Origin: Ziziphus jujuba
Lineage: Eukaryota; Streptophyta; Magnoliopsida; Rosales; Rhamnaceae
Reading direction: 5' to 3'
DNA length: 64,000 nt
NCBI RefSeq assembly: GCF_031755915.1
Contig: NC_083382.1
Coordinates: 33,750,501-33,814,500 of the forward strand
A program made the translations under genes and the position numbers. Shown here in pieces: positions 34,436 to 46,171 of the stretch (positions within the stretch are counted from its first letter, which is position 1; the number at the start of each line of letters is the position of its first letter). The notes under the pieces were generated by a model. That model saw nothing but the letters and a program-made list of their open reading frames with translations. It ran no database searches and was not told the DNA's origin.

Positions 34436-37400
34436 TTTTCACAGCCCTAGCTAAACCCCCACAATCTAGCACAGATAATTAATAGATTCCAATTTTGTGA
34501 TGCATATATGTCGACGATGGTTATGGTATATTGATCAGGTCCCCCCTCACCAAGGCTGGCTACTGTACATGTCTATATAATTAAATCTCGGGACAGTTCC
34601 AATTAGTGTACGTGTGTTTTAATTTCTTCTTTTCCTGCCCTAATAGTAGCACTGCTGCTTTGCCTTTGGCAACAATATTTTTCATTATTTTTATACTAAT
34701 TTTGCAAACTCAAAAACGGAATTGTCCATCACATAACATGCTGGCCCCTGCACCAGACAGTAACTTTATTAATAATTGAATAAGGATATCATATTTAATA
34801 TATATTCATTTTTTATTTGAAATTCTCTCACTTTGTTGGTGGCCCGCCTTATGTCCCAATTGCTGAGCGTCTGATTCGATGATTACAGATTCTTAGGAAC
34901 CAACTCTATTTGCAGGTCGAAGAGAGGGGGAATGGGACCCATAAATTGAAAGAATACCCTTTACCCTATGAATATATAATTTCCATCATCAATCGCACTC
35001 CACGTACATCCCTAGCTAATTTATTCTCTTTGACTTTGATCATTTGCTCGTGTTAATAACGTTATCTGCATCATATACCATAGGCATATAATTATTAATC
35101 TTGGAACTTAGAAGTCGTATATGGTATTATCTATATTAGTTTGCTATGATATGTGTCGACTTGCACCGGATGTAAATGATAATTTAATATATATATATAT
35201 ATATATATCAATTTCACATTACGGTGTGGATCTACATGCATCACAGTAAAATTATCTATATGTATATATAATCTGCAGAATGAAATATGATTATTATTTA
35301 GTGTGTGGGAAGTTAACTAGAATTATAACACTAGTTATATATAATAGATATTATGTATTATATAATTTTTCTTTCATTTGGGAGAAATTTTTCATGGATC
35401 TTTCAAAACAATATGATACAATATATTGATTGACGGTATAACTTCTCACATGTTGTGTGATATTGTATTGAATGTAATTTTTCAAATAAAAAAAATAACT
35501 ATATGTATATATATGTACAAAAATAATATAATAAGAGATTTAGAGAGAAATTGTGAATTGCAATATCTATAACTGTTAGATTTACATGATTTTTATAATT
35601 TGATAGCTATATAAATAATTGTCTCTCATAATTTTTTTCAATAAATTTTTTACCATTTCAAAACCGTGTATATATATATATATATAGCCATGTGGTACGT
35701 AATAACCACAAATAGAAGATGACTCAAACATAAAGGACAATGATTATAATAGTAGTGGGATCATGTCCTTGTTCAAAAGGGTGGACATGAAAACTTTTAT
35801 ATATGATATGGGTTCGGCTAGAGATGATATATATTTATATTATATAATGTATATATTTGTACACAAAGAGAACACGTCTCCAAATAAGAGGACACCTAAT
35901 CATATATCTAAATATTGATGATGTTATCTTAATTGACAAAGTAATATTAAAATATTAATTGAACAAATAACAATTCTTTAACGCTTGTTATGTTATTAGA
36001 TTTTCAACATAAAATGTCCAATAGTATATGAATATTCAACATCGATCATCCAGTGAGAATGAGATGGAGATTGTCACTGTAAGAGAGTGGTCCTAAATCC
36101 TTCAACAAGTAAAGAGTTGTCACATTCTATCATCTGATTCTATCATCTGAGTGAGTGGTGAGTGGGGGAGGAAACATCATAAAAAATTAACTAGGCTAGC
36201 TATGGTGGTCCACCAGTATGAAGCATCAAAATCAATCCTATTGACTTGGAACATGAAGCTAGCATCGATTATTGATTAGTTAATTATAGATAAATATATG
36301 CAGTACTACTACTGCAGCGTAGAAACGCAGGAGGATCAGTAATGAGATTGAGAGAAGAAATGGAGAATGTTACCCCACACACACACACACACATACTACT
36401 CTCAGTAAGTCACCTAAAACCAAATTAAACAACAATCACAGGAGAAGCTATAGCTACTGCTAGAGCTATAGCTATAGGCTATAGCAAAAAGGAGCTCTGC
36501 AATCACAATTAGCTGTTAATAATATATATATATATATATATCATAATCATCATCAAATTATTGTTCATTCAACTGCAACTGGGAGTGGGAGTATCTGTCA
36601 GACTCAGACAGACAGACAATCCCCCTGAGTAGTTGCCATCAGCATTGCTGGAATGTACGCTTCCCTTTCCTCCTCTCCTCTTTTCCTTTCCTTTTAAATA
36701 TCCTTTTCCTTCCATCATCCATCCCTTTCCTTATAGTTCTCGCTACACTTTTACTCTTAAGTACATTGAGAGGTCCCCGCCCTCAATCTTATATATATAT
36801 AAATAAGAATTTTCTCTTATAGGGACATTATTGTCCAGAATAACACATATTTTTAAGTTGATAGATTTTAAGATATGTATCGTCTTCGTCTTGAAGAGTT
36901 CCAAATTTATATTATTTTGATAAGAGAAAAAAACTATATCTTTATATATATATATATATAAATTATGACAAGAGGATATTTTATTAATATTAATAAAATG
37001 GGATGCATTTGCCAGTAGCCAATCTTTCTACAAGAGCTCGGCACAAAGAGATTGGGTATAATTGGTACATTCAAATTTTATTAAAATCTACATATCCTAA
37101 TATGATCAAAATTACATATATGTATATATATATATATATATATGTAGAGTCACGCTATATGTGTGTATAGAATCAAGCTTAATGAGGTTCATGTGCTAGA
37201 TTTAACATCAAATTTTATTTTATTAATAACTTCAAGCTAAGATTTAAAAATTAATTAATGATCTGATATATATTTAATAAAATATTAAAATATTAATTAG
37301 AAAAAATAATTTCTAAAGGGCCTTGTTGGCCTATAAAAATATTTTCAAATTTAAATCATTGAAGCAATTCAAAATTTGTTGATAAAGAAAAGATTTAATG

Positions 37401-37477
37401 CTAAAATTATTAGCTCTAACCATCACTATTTATATGTAAATATATATACATATCTTTCTATCTATAATAATAATTTG

Positions 37478-37854
37478 GATTAAATACATTTTCCCCTTAA
37501 ACTTTTATATCTTTTGTACTTTACCTTCTGAACTTAAAAAAATATCTTTGCCTCCTGAACTATTGTATTTTTTTTTTAGTCACTTTAGTGTAATTCTTCA
37601 ATTTTTTTTTCAAATAAATCTGGTAAAATTAGATCATAAACATTAGTTAAAAATGAAATAAAACATAATAAATTTGTTTTTTAATAGAGTTACATTAGTT
37701 GTATATAGTTAATTTTATAAAATTCATTTATTATAATAGCTTAATTAAACTAAAATAACGAAAAACAATAATTTAGGAGACAATAGGGCACTTTTATAGT
37801 TTAGAAGGTAATATACAAAAGATGTGATAGTTAAGAGGGTTAATTGTATTTAAC
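37478..37854. mobile_element. MITE with ~80-bp terminal inverted repeats
   Basis: The left end (TTAAATACATTTTCCCCTTA, then CATCTTTTGTA-like and TTTACCTTCTGAACT phrases) matches the reverse complement of the right end over about 80 bases with scattered mismatches. The shared phrases are TTAAATACA, ATCTTTTGTA, TTACCTTCT(G/A)AACT and GCCTCCTGAACT/GTCTCCTAAATT. The centre is AT-rich with no open frame. I could not fix the target duplication. Confidence 0.75.
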
Positions 37855-38508
37855 ATTGATAATTATATAGCTTCTTCCTAGTTGCTACTTTTTGCTGTTT
37901 ATATATATATATATATATATACATATGCGTGTGCATATGTAGGTTTACAATAGCAGGTGCCTATCCCTAATAATAATGTGGACACCTAGTGTTTTTATAT
38001 GTTTGACAATATATTGCCTGATATTTTTATTAGATAACATATCTGAGATTTTGCGCTCATAGTATGGTGGATGACAAATGTTTATTCTAGCAATATATAT
38101 ATATATATATATGTATATTTGATTTAATATGCTACTCATCTTATTTTATGGTCTATGATAATGATGTGATACAATATTAAATTTAGATTAAAAAATGTAT
38201 AAATTTTTCATTTTTTTAAAAAGCGTAATCTACACTCTCTAAATATAACAATTTATTTAATTGTTTTATTTTTGTTATTAGATTTTTCGTATTAAAAATA
38301 AAAATAAAAAGGTTATAAATTTATATTATTTAGATTTTTCCATCCTACTCTTATACAGCCAACTAGGGTGAGCATATTTGATAATAACAAATAAAATTAT
38401 TATTTTATGTGTCACTGACCGCAAGAGAGAAAGGAACATTTGGAATAAAATCCTGTCCAACTTTCTTTTTCAATTTGAATGATGAGGAAAGTTTGACGTG
38501 GACTAAGT

Positions 38509-38510
<2 letters not shown>

Positions 38511-38548
<38 letters not shown>
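38511..38548. repeat. CT dinucleotide microsatellite
   Basis: About 19 uninterrupted CT units in non-coding DNA. Confidence 0.95.
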
Positions 38549-38553
<5 letters not shown>

Positions 38554-39894
38554 CAAATTCATCAATGTAAAATGCATGTCGCCACTTCTCATTCCATTTA
38601 GGTCTCCCATTTTGTTGATTGTTTGATTGAACAAAAGTAAGCCGATTCATTAAACAATATCTATATCTATACCCATCTTTCAACTAGATCTATATCTATA
38701 TCTATATCTATACCGATTCATTAAGCCGATGCATTAATGTAACTAGAGCAACTATCGCACTTGCATTAATGTAACTAGAATAATCTAAAACCTTGCCACA
38801 GACAGTTGACTCCCCACTCAGGAAAAAGATGACAAAACAAAAGCAACTATTTATGCATCCTCAGATTGTCATATATTAATATATCTAAAGCATCTCATTA
38901 GAATTTAGATTAAATAAATCATGTCATGTCTATCACCTCATAATCACCTAAATTGATGTCAAATGAAAACCTAGTGAAATTTATGCATTGTCTGTTTTAT
39001 TCTTATCATGACTGCCCTTTGTCTTCTAATATATTCCTTTATCGATAGTTTTGTCTGCGTTTGCCTTGTAATTCGAGGACCGATATTCAAAATCTTACAA
39101 AATTAATTAAAGGGCTATAATATATAGCATTTTTAATTAAAATCAAACATTTCACAAATAAATTTAGCGAATATCATGTTGAATAAAATATATATGCATG
39201 CAGACTTTATTTTTCATTTTTTATGTTTTGGGTGAATGGTCAAAAAATGAGTGAAGCAATATAGTTCATATATAGTTGACTAATATGAAGGAAAGGCCAG
39301 AAGTTACAGAAAAAATCTTGAACGCAAGCTCATACCATTTGCAAAATTTTATGCACTGTATAATTTAGCAAGGTCGTAGCTCTGGAAATACTCTCTGACC
39401 ATCTTGGGGCAATGAGTAGAATAGCCCTCAAAACAGTGAGTTACCACATGACGATTTAGCATGATCAGAATTGAATACACGAACCATAAGAATTCAATCA
39501 AAACGCCCTGCAACGCAGTCCAGTCCAAGAGGTTAAAATGCAAATCTATGTATCGTGTACCACTGGTAACAAATAAAAAAGCACATGTGAAAATGATCAT
39601 TATTATGTTTGTGACATGGATGCCAACATCATCAAACTGGCAATTACAAATAATATTTGGTTGCTTTTTCCTATTATTTCTTCGCTTGAATTTAAGCTTG
39701 GCAATCATTTCCGAATTCTAGGCTGATCAGACAGGAATCGGATTATTTCAGACTTGAATGAGAGAACAAAGATAAGAAAAATAACAGAACAACTGAATGC
39801 ACAATCCACCACTAATCAAACACCCACTTCTAGCTCTAACGCAACGTTGACAGACTCCAATTATTTGTTTTTTCATCCAAACCCATGGTGATAT

Positions 39895-42800
39895 TCATCT
39901 CTGAGGAGGCTCCACTGTTCGAACATTTGCACCTGTCATTCCTTCAATTCGATCTTTTGTGATCTCCACAAAATGACCTACTATTTCATGGAATTGCTTG
40001 AGCCCCGAGAGTGGGAGAATGATGGATGACCGATCAGATCCTGCAACCTGCAATCTCAGTAGACATACAAAATATTTTAGAATTTGAGGCATCAGAAGCA
40101 CAACATATAAAAAGCAATAAACAAATATTCCTTGTACTCTCAATAAATTTCTTCAACATACCTCAGATATCCTTAGAAAGTGACCCCTGTTATTGCTACC
40201 AAGATCAAAAAAGAATCTCTTTTGATCAGCTCTTATTACTTTGGAAATCCCCATGTTACCAATTTCATCTTGAGCTGGCAATTCAACGGATCTGTCTATG
40301 TTCAATTCAGAAGTAGTGGTGGGTTGACTACTGTGACCTGATATGAATCCAGCACCTACATCATCTGAAAGCCCAACAAGACGTTCTGAAGGTTCAGAAC
40401 TTGGCTGTTTTGGCATGACAAGAGCCAGGTGAATTTAAAAGGACATGTGAGACACCTCTTTCAGAAAATTATATAAGCAAGTTATACCTAGCGAGAAAGG
40501 AGTTTAAAGCATAAAAAGACACCTGATTAGGTAGCATAAAAAGCCTTGATGCCTCATTTATCTCTGCCAAAATATTTCTAAATGCTGCCCAACCTTCATC
40601 CCGCGTGCTTCCTGCGGGCACAATAATAGTACTGCGATTTCTACTAACAGAAGCTTCTGATACCTGCACGTATAAATCTATTTGAGCAACATTGGAGGAA
40701 AAGAAGGAAGTCCGGTGTTAGAAATACCTTCTCTTCTTTCAAATTCTAGCAACTTATGCAACAACAAATAAAACAATAAGCAAGGTAATGAAGGACGCTT
40801 AACCATAAAAGTATCACAATTAGTTGGAGCAACAACATAACCATGCGCTCCCGAAGGAACCAACCATAGATAAGACATTTTAGCCTGAAAGAAGTTGAAA
40901 CACATAAAAGTATCCTTTGACTCTTTTCTATTCAGATAACATTAATTTTCAATTCGATTGACAGGTAAGTTTTAACGGGATTTGTATGTTTTCTAGTCAT
41001 TTCAGTTAGATAAGTAGTAATATATCGGCACTATCCTTCCTATTTAGATGGTAAAAACTAAATAATTTAAAGGCAGGGCCTTAGTTGTGTATAACATTGA
41101 AGCTGCCTATGCCCATAAGCAAATCCAATAGTGCTTTTTATTTTGAAGTGCACAATCTTCAAGATGAAGAGCATCTTGGAGAAACTTATATGATAAAGAG
41201 TGAAATTTTTTAGTCAACTCCAATACTACTCTTTATCATCATTCTTTATTTTTTTAATTCCCAATAAATAACTATGATTTACCTTTTTTATTTTTTATTT
41301 ATTTTTTACCTTTTTTGGCTTTCCTCTTTTTTCTATTGACATTAAATTAAAATAATATATATATATATATGTATATATATATAAAGTTAAGTATAATTAT
41401 AATTATGCATTGGGCATTGTAGAGTAGTAAATAAATGTATTGATAATTTTATATAGAGAGTGCGTTTGACTCTCTACATTTGGAGAGCCAAGTCTCGCTC
41501 TTTATTTTAACTTTTCAATTTAAAGAGTTTGTTGGAGTTATAAAAAATGGATATCACTCTTTAAAATAGATAAATGTAGGCTTTTAAAGAGCTTCTTGGA
41601 GATGCTCTTAGCAAGCAAAACAGAGAGAAGAGAAGAGGCATTTAACAAATCAGAACACCATTATGCATATGGACATTAGAACGAGAACACAATGAACTAA
41701 CTGAGCTACCCAATGTCATTTCAAGATGACTGAAGACATTTTTGTATTAAGAGAGCCTTGTAGTCTTCAGGGGCTTAAGTACGAGTTACCAGTTACATTT
41801 CCTTTTCTATCGCAAGAAGACAAAAACTTCCTAATTGAACTGCTAAGCGAAGACCAAGCTTATGGTTGGTTAGAACTTGCCACTATTATTTAAGCAACTC
41901 CAGCGGGAAGAAAATAAGGAGAAAAATCAATGAATTTTAAAGAACACTTTTAGAAGTAAACTATTAAGCCCTCAATTTCCCAGATATTCCCTTTAGAGTA
42001 GGGTAGATGAAAGGAATGCTGAAAGGCTATCCGAGTTCACAGGCGTAGTTGCGTGTACTTGCAGGTTAATAACTAGAAAACCTTTGAGCAGAACATGAAG
42101 TTACAAATTAGTTATTCATGACTATTTAGTTTATGATTAATTAAGAAAAAGGATTTTAATAGCTTGGGAATTTTTTTTTATCATCATCATCTATTAATCT
42201 TAACTGGTATAATTTCATTTGGAGTTACATATGGACCAAAGGATTAGATTAACTGCTGTTTTTTCCTGTCTTTTTCTCCCTTCCTGTCTCCCTCTCCCCT
42301 GCATCCATTTTATCACTTTTCTCTTTATGAATGGACCAAGTTAAACAAATAGACTTCACTGCAAAATAGACTAATTAATTTGAGAGAAAGAATTTGATTT
42401 TAGATGTTTTTAGCTAGCATTTACAGTTTTAGTAGTTTAGCTTTTCTTTCAATTTTTTTGGCTTCAGTTGAGTTGCTGGAGATGGAGAGCCAAAGAGTGA
42501 TGAGAAAGGGAAGGGACTTAACTGGCTACAGGAAGAGAGAGAGCAAAAAGTAGCCATTGATCTAATCCTATGGTGGTTAGCTACCGGTCCAGTTAAATAT
42601 CTCCCTTGGGAGAGGAAAGAATTCTTGGATGTATATATTATTGACATTGTCCATTCATATATTTATAAATGCAATAGAACTAAATATAAGCATATATGAG
42701 ATGATATTAGTACGTAAAAAATTTAAAAAAAAAAAAAGAAAAAAAAAAAAAAGAAAAAAATTCCAATACCAAATTGAAGAGAAAGAAGAAAGGGAGACAA

Positions 42801-43466
42801 AGTGCAAAGCTGCGGCTGGGGGCTAGAGCTAACAAATCCATTCAGCTAATATAGGCAATTGAGAATTCGAGCAAGTAAAATGAATTGAAATTCAGGAAGA
42901 AACAAAGATGATTCATTTGTTAACCAAATGATAAAACGACGCAAAACCACCAAGTATATAACAATACACTCACAAGTGTAGTAGTAGACTAAGTATGGTA
43001 ATAACAAAAAAAATAATTTTGTTTACTATGGGGAGAATAAAACCGATGAAGAGAAGGAGTTAGGGAAATAGAAACGATAGACCTTAAGAAAGCGACCTCT
43101 CCTGTTCTCGCCAATGTCAAAGTAGAAGACCTTGGTGTCGAGCTGCAATTCCTTGCTGAAGACATCCTGGTCGTCGGAATTGACGTAGTAATTGAAGAGA
43201 TCAAGGAACCAGGAGATGCCAGAGAAGGGGACAATGATGGTGGACCTGGTGGCCGAAGTCTTCTCTGATATTTTCAGATACCGCCCGCGGGGGTTCTCCT
43301 TGAGATCGAAGTAGAACAGCTTGTGTTCCACCTGCAGCGTCTTACACAGCAGTTCTACATCATTCCCTCCTCCTCCTCCTCCTCCTCCTGTTCCTGCCGT
43401 TGTTCCTGCTGCTGCTGCTGCTGCTGCTGCTCCTCCTCCTCCTCCTCCTCCGGAACTACCCTCCAT
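39895..43466 (-). CDS. PURA1: Pur-alpha purine-rich single-strand nucleic-acid-binding protein
   Basis: Minus strand, exons 43083-43466, 40523-40663, 40162-40404 and 39895-40047; 306 residues. Plant Pur-alpha binds purine-rich single-stranded DNA and RNA, including telobox-containing promoters. Three PUR repeats are seen: KLFYFDLKENPRGRYLKISE, then VFYFDIGENRRGRFLKVSEA spanning intron 1, and RFFFDLGSNNRGHFLRISEV spanning intron 3. The N-terminus is a low-complexity Gly and Ala tract encoded by GGA and GCA repeats. The start at 43466 (MEGSSGGGG) was chosen by analogy with the family; an in-frame ATG at 43487 would add seven residues. Intron 1 is 2.4 kb and contains a MITE (41167-41610). The protein ends VEPPQR as in homologues. 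Confidence 0.95.
41167..41610. mobile_element. MITE inside Pur-alpha intron 1
   Basis: The left end AAGAGCATCTTGGAGAA and the inverted right end TAAGAGCATCTCCAAGAA begin terminal inverted repeats that stay recognisable for about 90 bases (shared internal phrases AAAGAGTGA, ACTCCAA, ACTCTTTA). Length is about 440 bp with no coding capacity. GAGCATCTCCAA termini are frequent in eudicot MITEs. No clear target duplication was found. Confidence 0.8.
43366..43452 (-). repeat. Coding trinucleotide repeats (poly-Gly, poly-Ala) in Pur-alpha
   Basis: On the plus strand (TCC)n, (TGC)n and (TCC)n tracts encode an N-terminal Gly7, Ala8, then Gly8 series. Such tracts vary in length between individuals and species. 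Confidence 0.9.
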
Positions 43467-44554
43467 CTTCCCCCACCCCCCACCCAACAGATATGCTATC
43501 TCTCTCTCTCTCTCTCTCTCCCGGTTTATAAAAAATAAACAGAACTATACAACTAAACTCCTACTACAACAATTAATTCTTCAATTGCATTCAGATTTTT
43601 CTCTCACAAATCGATGGGCTTCAGCCCAGATCTAGCCGATAATGAACCGCCAATTTGCGTTGGAATTAGGGTTCTGGCCTGGGACGACTGCCACCACTAG
43701 TCTAGCAGCAGAGAGAGACACTCCAACTAGGAGGACGAGGAGGAGAAAGAGAAGATGAAGAATACGAAAAGAAGGAAATTTTGGGGAAAACCTCAATCTC
43801 ATAATTGTAGAAATAAAATACCAAACTTATTATTCGGAATTTTTCTTTTTTTCTTTTTTTTTTTTAAACCTGCCAGAGCACTACTATGACGACTGACTTT
43901 GTTTGTTAGGAAGGTTGCGTTGGACTATCTGTCAAAAAGATAAAAAAAAATTGAAAAAAAAAAAAAATTCTACGGTAAAAATTTATTATACAAGATTTTT
44001 TCTTTTGAATCATTATTATTAATTTATTATTATACAAGATTGACTGTATTTATTTATGTAACTATAATTTATGATTTTCGTTTGTAGCATATTTATTTAC
44101 ACCATCGTAAATGCTTGTCGTGCTCAATTATACATGCGTTTAGCCATTTGTATAAGATAAATGTATAAAAAATTTATGAAGCATTTAAAAATAAATAGTT
44201 TTTATAACAAAATCCTCTCTCTCTCTCTCTCTCTGTAAGTTTGACTTTTTTTCAATATAATATATAAATATATATAAATATAGATATATATATATATATA
44301 TATACACACACAATTTTGAGATCTATCAAGATCTATTTTATATTGATAGTTAAATAGTTAATAATGTGATAATAATTTTAAATCATTAATTAAACTAATA
44401 TATTTAACATTTAACATGCCAAGGTAACGCGTTCCTAACCATATATACGCTTGCAGCTGGAGGTTGAAGAGTGAAAAAAATAGAATCTGGGGGAACTGGC
44501 AAGCATATTTACATATATGTATATATATATATATATAAATATGAGCAATGAGCA
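43467..44554. other. Divergent spacer between Pur-alpha and the PPR gene
   Basis: It contains the Pur-alpha 5' UTR (CT microsatellite at 43501-43520) and promoter, and upstream AT-rich DNA of the PPR gene with a CT run (44215-44234) and AT tracts (44284-44305, 44517-44537). No other gene is visible. Confidence 0.6.
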
Positions 44555-46171
44555 ATGGAGATGAGCATGAGGAGGAAGTTGGTGAGGCTGAAACACATCC
44601 ACCAAGCTCATGGCTTTATGGTTCCCAGAGGACTTCATCATGACACTCTTCTTCTCTCTCACTTCCTCCACCTCTGCTTTTCTCTCGGATTCTCCGCTTA
44701 CGCCTTTTCCATCGTTGCGCTCGTCTCCAAATTCAAATTTATATCCAAATGCAAATCTCACTCACACACGCCCACAACTACCATATATCTCTATAACACC
44801 ATGATCAGCCTGCTCCTCCCTACTCCCTCACATGCTATCTCTCTTTTCAACCAAATTCCTCATGCCGGCTTGCGTCCCGATTCCTACTCTTTCCCTTTCG
44901 TTCTCAACGCTGTTGTTCGCCTTTCCTCCCTCCCTCTGGGCGCTCAGATTCACTGCCAGACTATTGCCACTGGTTTGCACTCCCATCTCAACGTCGTCGC
45001 TGCTCTCGTCCGAATGTATTCATCTTGTGGTTGTGTTTTTTCTGCTCGGAAGCTTTTCGACGGTGTCAAATTTCGAGATGTATCTCTCTGGAACGCCATG
45101 GTAGCTGGGTATGCAAAGGCAGGCGATGCTGATAGCGCCCAGAATGTGTTCGAGCATATGCCTCTGAGGCAGAGGAATGTGATTTCTTGGACTGCCGTGA
45201 TTGCAGGGTATGCCCAAATGAAACGGCCGAAGGAGGCTATCCACATCTTCGTTAGAATGCAACTTGCGAATGTGGAGCCCGATGAAATCGCATTGTTGGC
45301 CGTACTCTCTGCTTGTGCCAATCTGGGTGCCCTCCGTTTTGGGGTTTGGCTCCATAACTATATTCAAAAACGTGGATTTTCTGGACTGATTACTCTTCAA
45401 AATGCGCTCATTGACATGTATGCAAAATCCGGCAAAATAAGGAAAGCCCTGGATCTTTTTGAAATTGTGAAAGTTAAAAATGTTGTAACTTGGACAACGA
45501 TGATTTCTGGCCTAGCTCTTCATGGCCTTGGACGAGAAGCCATTCAAATGTTCTCTCGCATGGAAAGTGCTCTAGTTAAGCCCAATGACGTTACTTTCAT
45601 GGCCATCCTTTCTGCTTGTAGTCATGCTGGGTTGGTTGAAACGGGCAGTTGGTACTTCAACATCATGGCTTCTACATATGGGATCCAGCCGAAGATTGAA
45701 CACTATGGCTGCATGATCGATTTACTGGGGCGGGCTGGTTATCTTCGAGAAGCATTAGAACTTGTTAGGAGGATGCCATTTGAAGCAAATGCTGCCATAT
45801 GGGGATCTCTTCTTGCTTCTTCTAAAATACACGGTGATGCCAACCTTGGTGATCATGCTTTGCAGCTTCTGATTAAGTTGGAGCCACATAATAGTGGAAA
45901 CTATGCACTTTTGTCTAATATTTACGCTGCTCAAGGTAGATGGACTGAATCTGGGATGGTAAGGAAGGTGATGAGAGATACGGGTGTGAAGAAGATGTCA
46001 GGCTGGAGTTTCACTGAAGTGAATGACACAGTTCATCAATTCATTGCGGGAGATAAATCGCATTCTGAGTTTTGTAGAATACATGATATCCTACTTACAA
46101 TATATGAGCAATTGGACCAGGCTGGCAATCTGCAGGAGGAAAGCAATGGGCTGCTCAAATTTGGTGAGTGA
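44555..46171 (+). CDS. PPR protein, PLS class, E subgroup (no DYW domain)
   Basis: A single intronless frame of 538 residues, as usual for plant PPR genes. These proteins bind one organellar RNA site sequence-specifically, and E-class members commonly guide C-to-U editing. Repeats run from about residue 75, with typical phrases DVSLWNAMVAGYAKAG, NVISWTAVIAGYAQ, LQNALIDMYAKSGKI, NVVTWTTMISGLALHG and IEHYGCMIDLLGRAGYL. The E/E+ region follows (AAIWGSLLASSKIHG, NYALLSNIYAAQGRW, KKMSGWSFTEVNDTVHQF, KSHSE), ending before any DYW deaminase motif. Editing would therefore need a DYW partner in trans. The N-terminus has Met codons at residues 1, 3 and 5; the first was used. Organelle targeting is not obvious. 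It resembles the At5g56310 type, from memory. Confidence 0.92.
   Translation: MEMSMRRKLVRLKHIHQAHGFMVPRGLHHDTLLLSHFLHLCFSLGFSAYAFSIVALVSKFKFISKCKSHSHTPTTTIYLYNTMISLLLPTPSHAISLFNQIPHAGLRPDSYSFPFVLNAVVRLSSLPLGAQIHCQTIATGLHSHLNVVAALVRMYSSCGCVFSARKLFDGVKFRDVSLWNAMVAGYAKAGDADSAQNVFEHMPLRQRNVISWTAVIAGYAQMKRPKEAIHIFVRMQLANVEPDEIALLAVLSACANLGALRFGVWLHNYIQKRGFSGLITLQNALIDMYAKSGKIRKALDLFEIVKVKNVVTWTTMISGLALHGLGREAIQMFSRMESALVKPNDVTFMAILSACSHAGLVETGSWYFNIMASTYGIQPKIEHYGCMIDLLGRAGYLREALELVRRMPFEANAAIWGSLLASSKIHGDANLGDHALQLLIKLEPHNSGNYALLSNIYAAQGRWTESGMVRKVMRDTGVKKMSGWSFTEVNDTVHQFIAGDKSHSEFCRIHDILLTIYEQLDQAGNLQEESNGLLKFGE

Larger units (their letters stand above)
34436..39894. other. Gene-poor AT-rich region
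   Basis: 5.5 kb without a convincing gene. It includes the SABATH promoter (to about 34700), many AT microsatellites (35188-35208, 35670-35686, 36522-36541, 36940-36961, 37120-37143, 37900-37922, 38093-38112), a cluster of GCTATAGC palindromes (36447-36485), a MITE (37478-37854), a CT microsatellite (38511-38548) and a TATCTA short tandem repeat (38655-38712). One 119-codon minus-strand frame at 39349-39708 has no recognisable family and lies just downstream of the Pur-alpha stop. Confidence 0.6.

Noticed and set aside
39349..39708. 119-codon minus-strand open frame just downstream of Pur-alpha
   Set aside because: No recognisable family, no supporting splice structure, and composition like the surrounding AT-rich DNA. 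It could be Pur-alpha 3' UTR; not reported as a gene.
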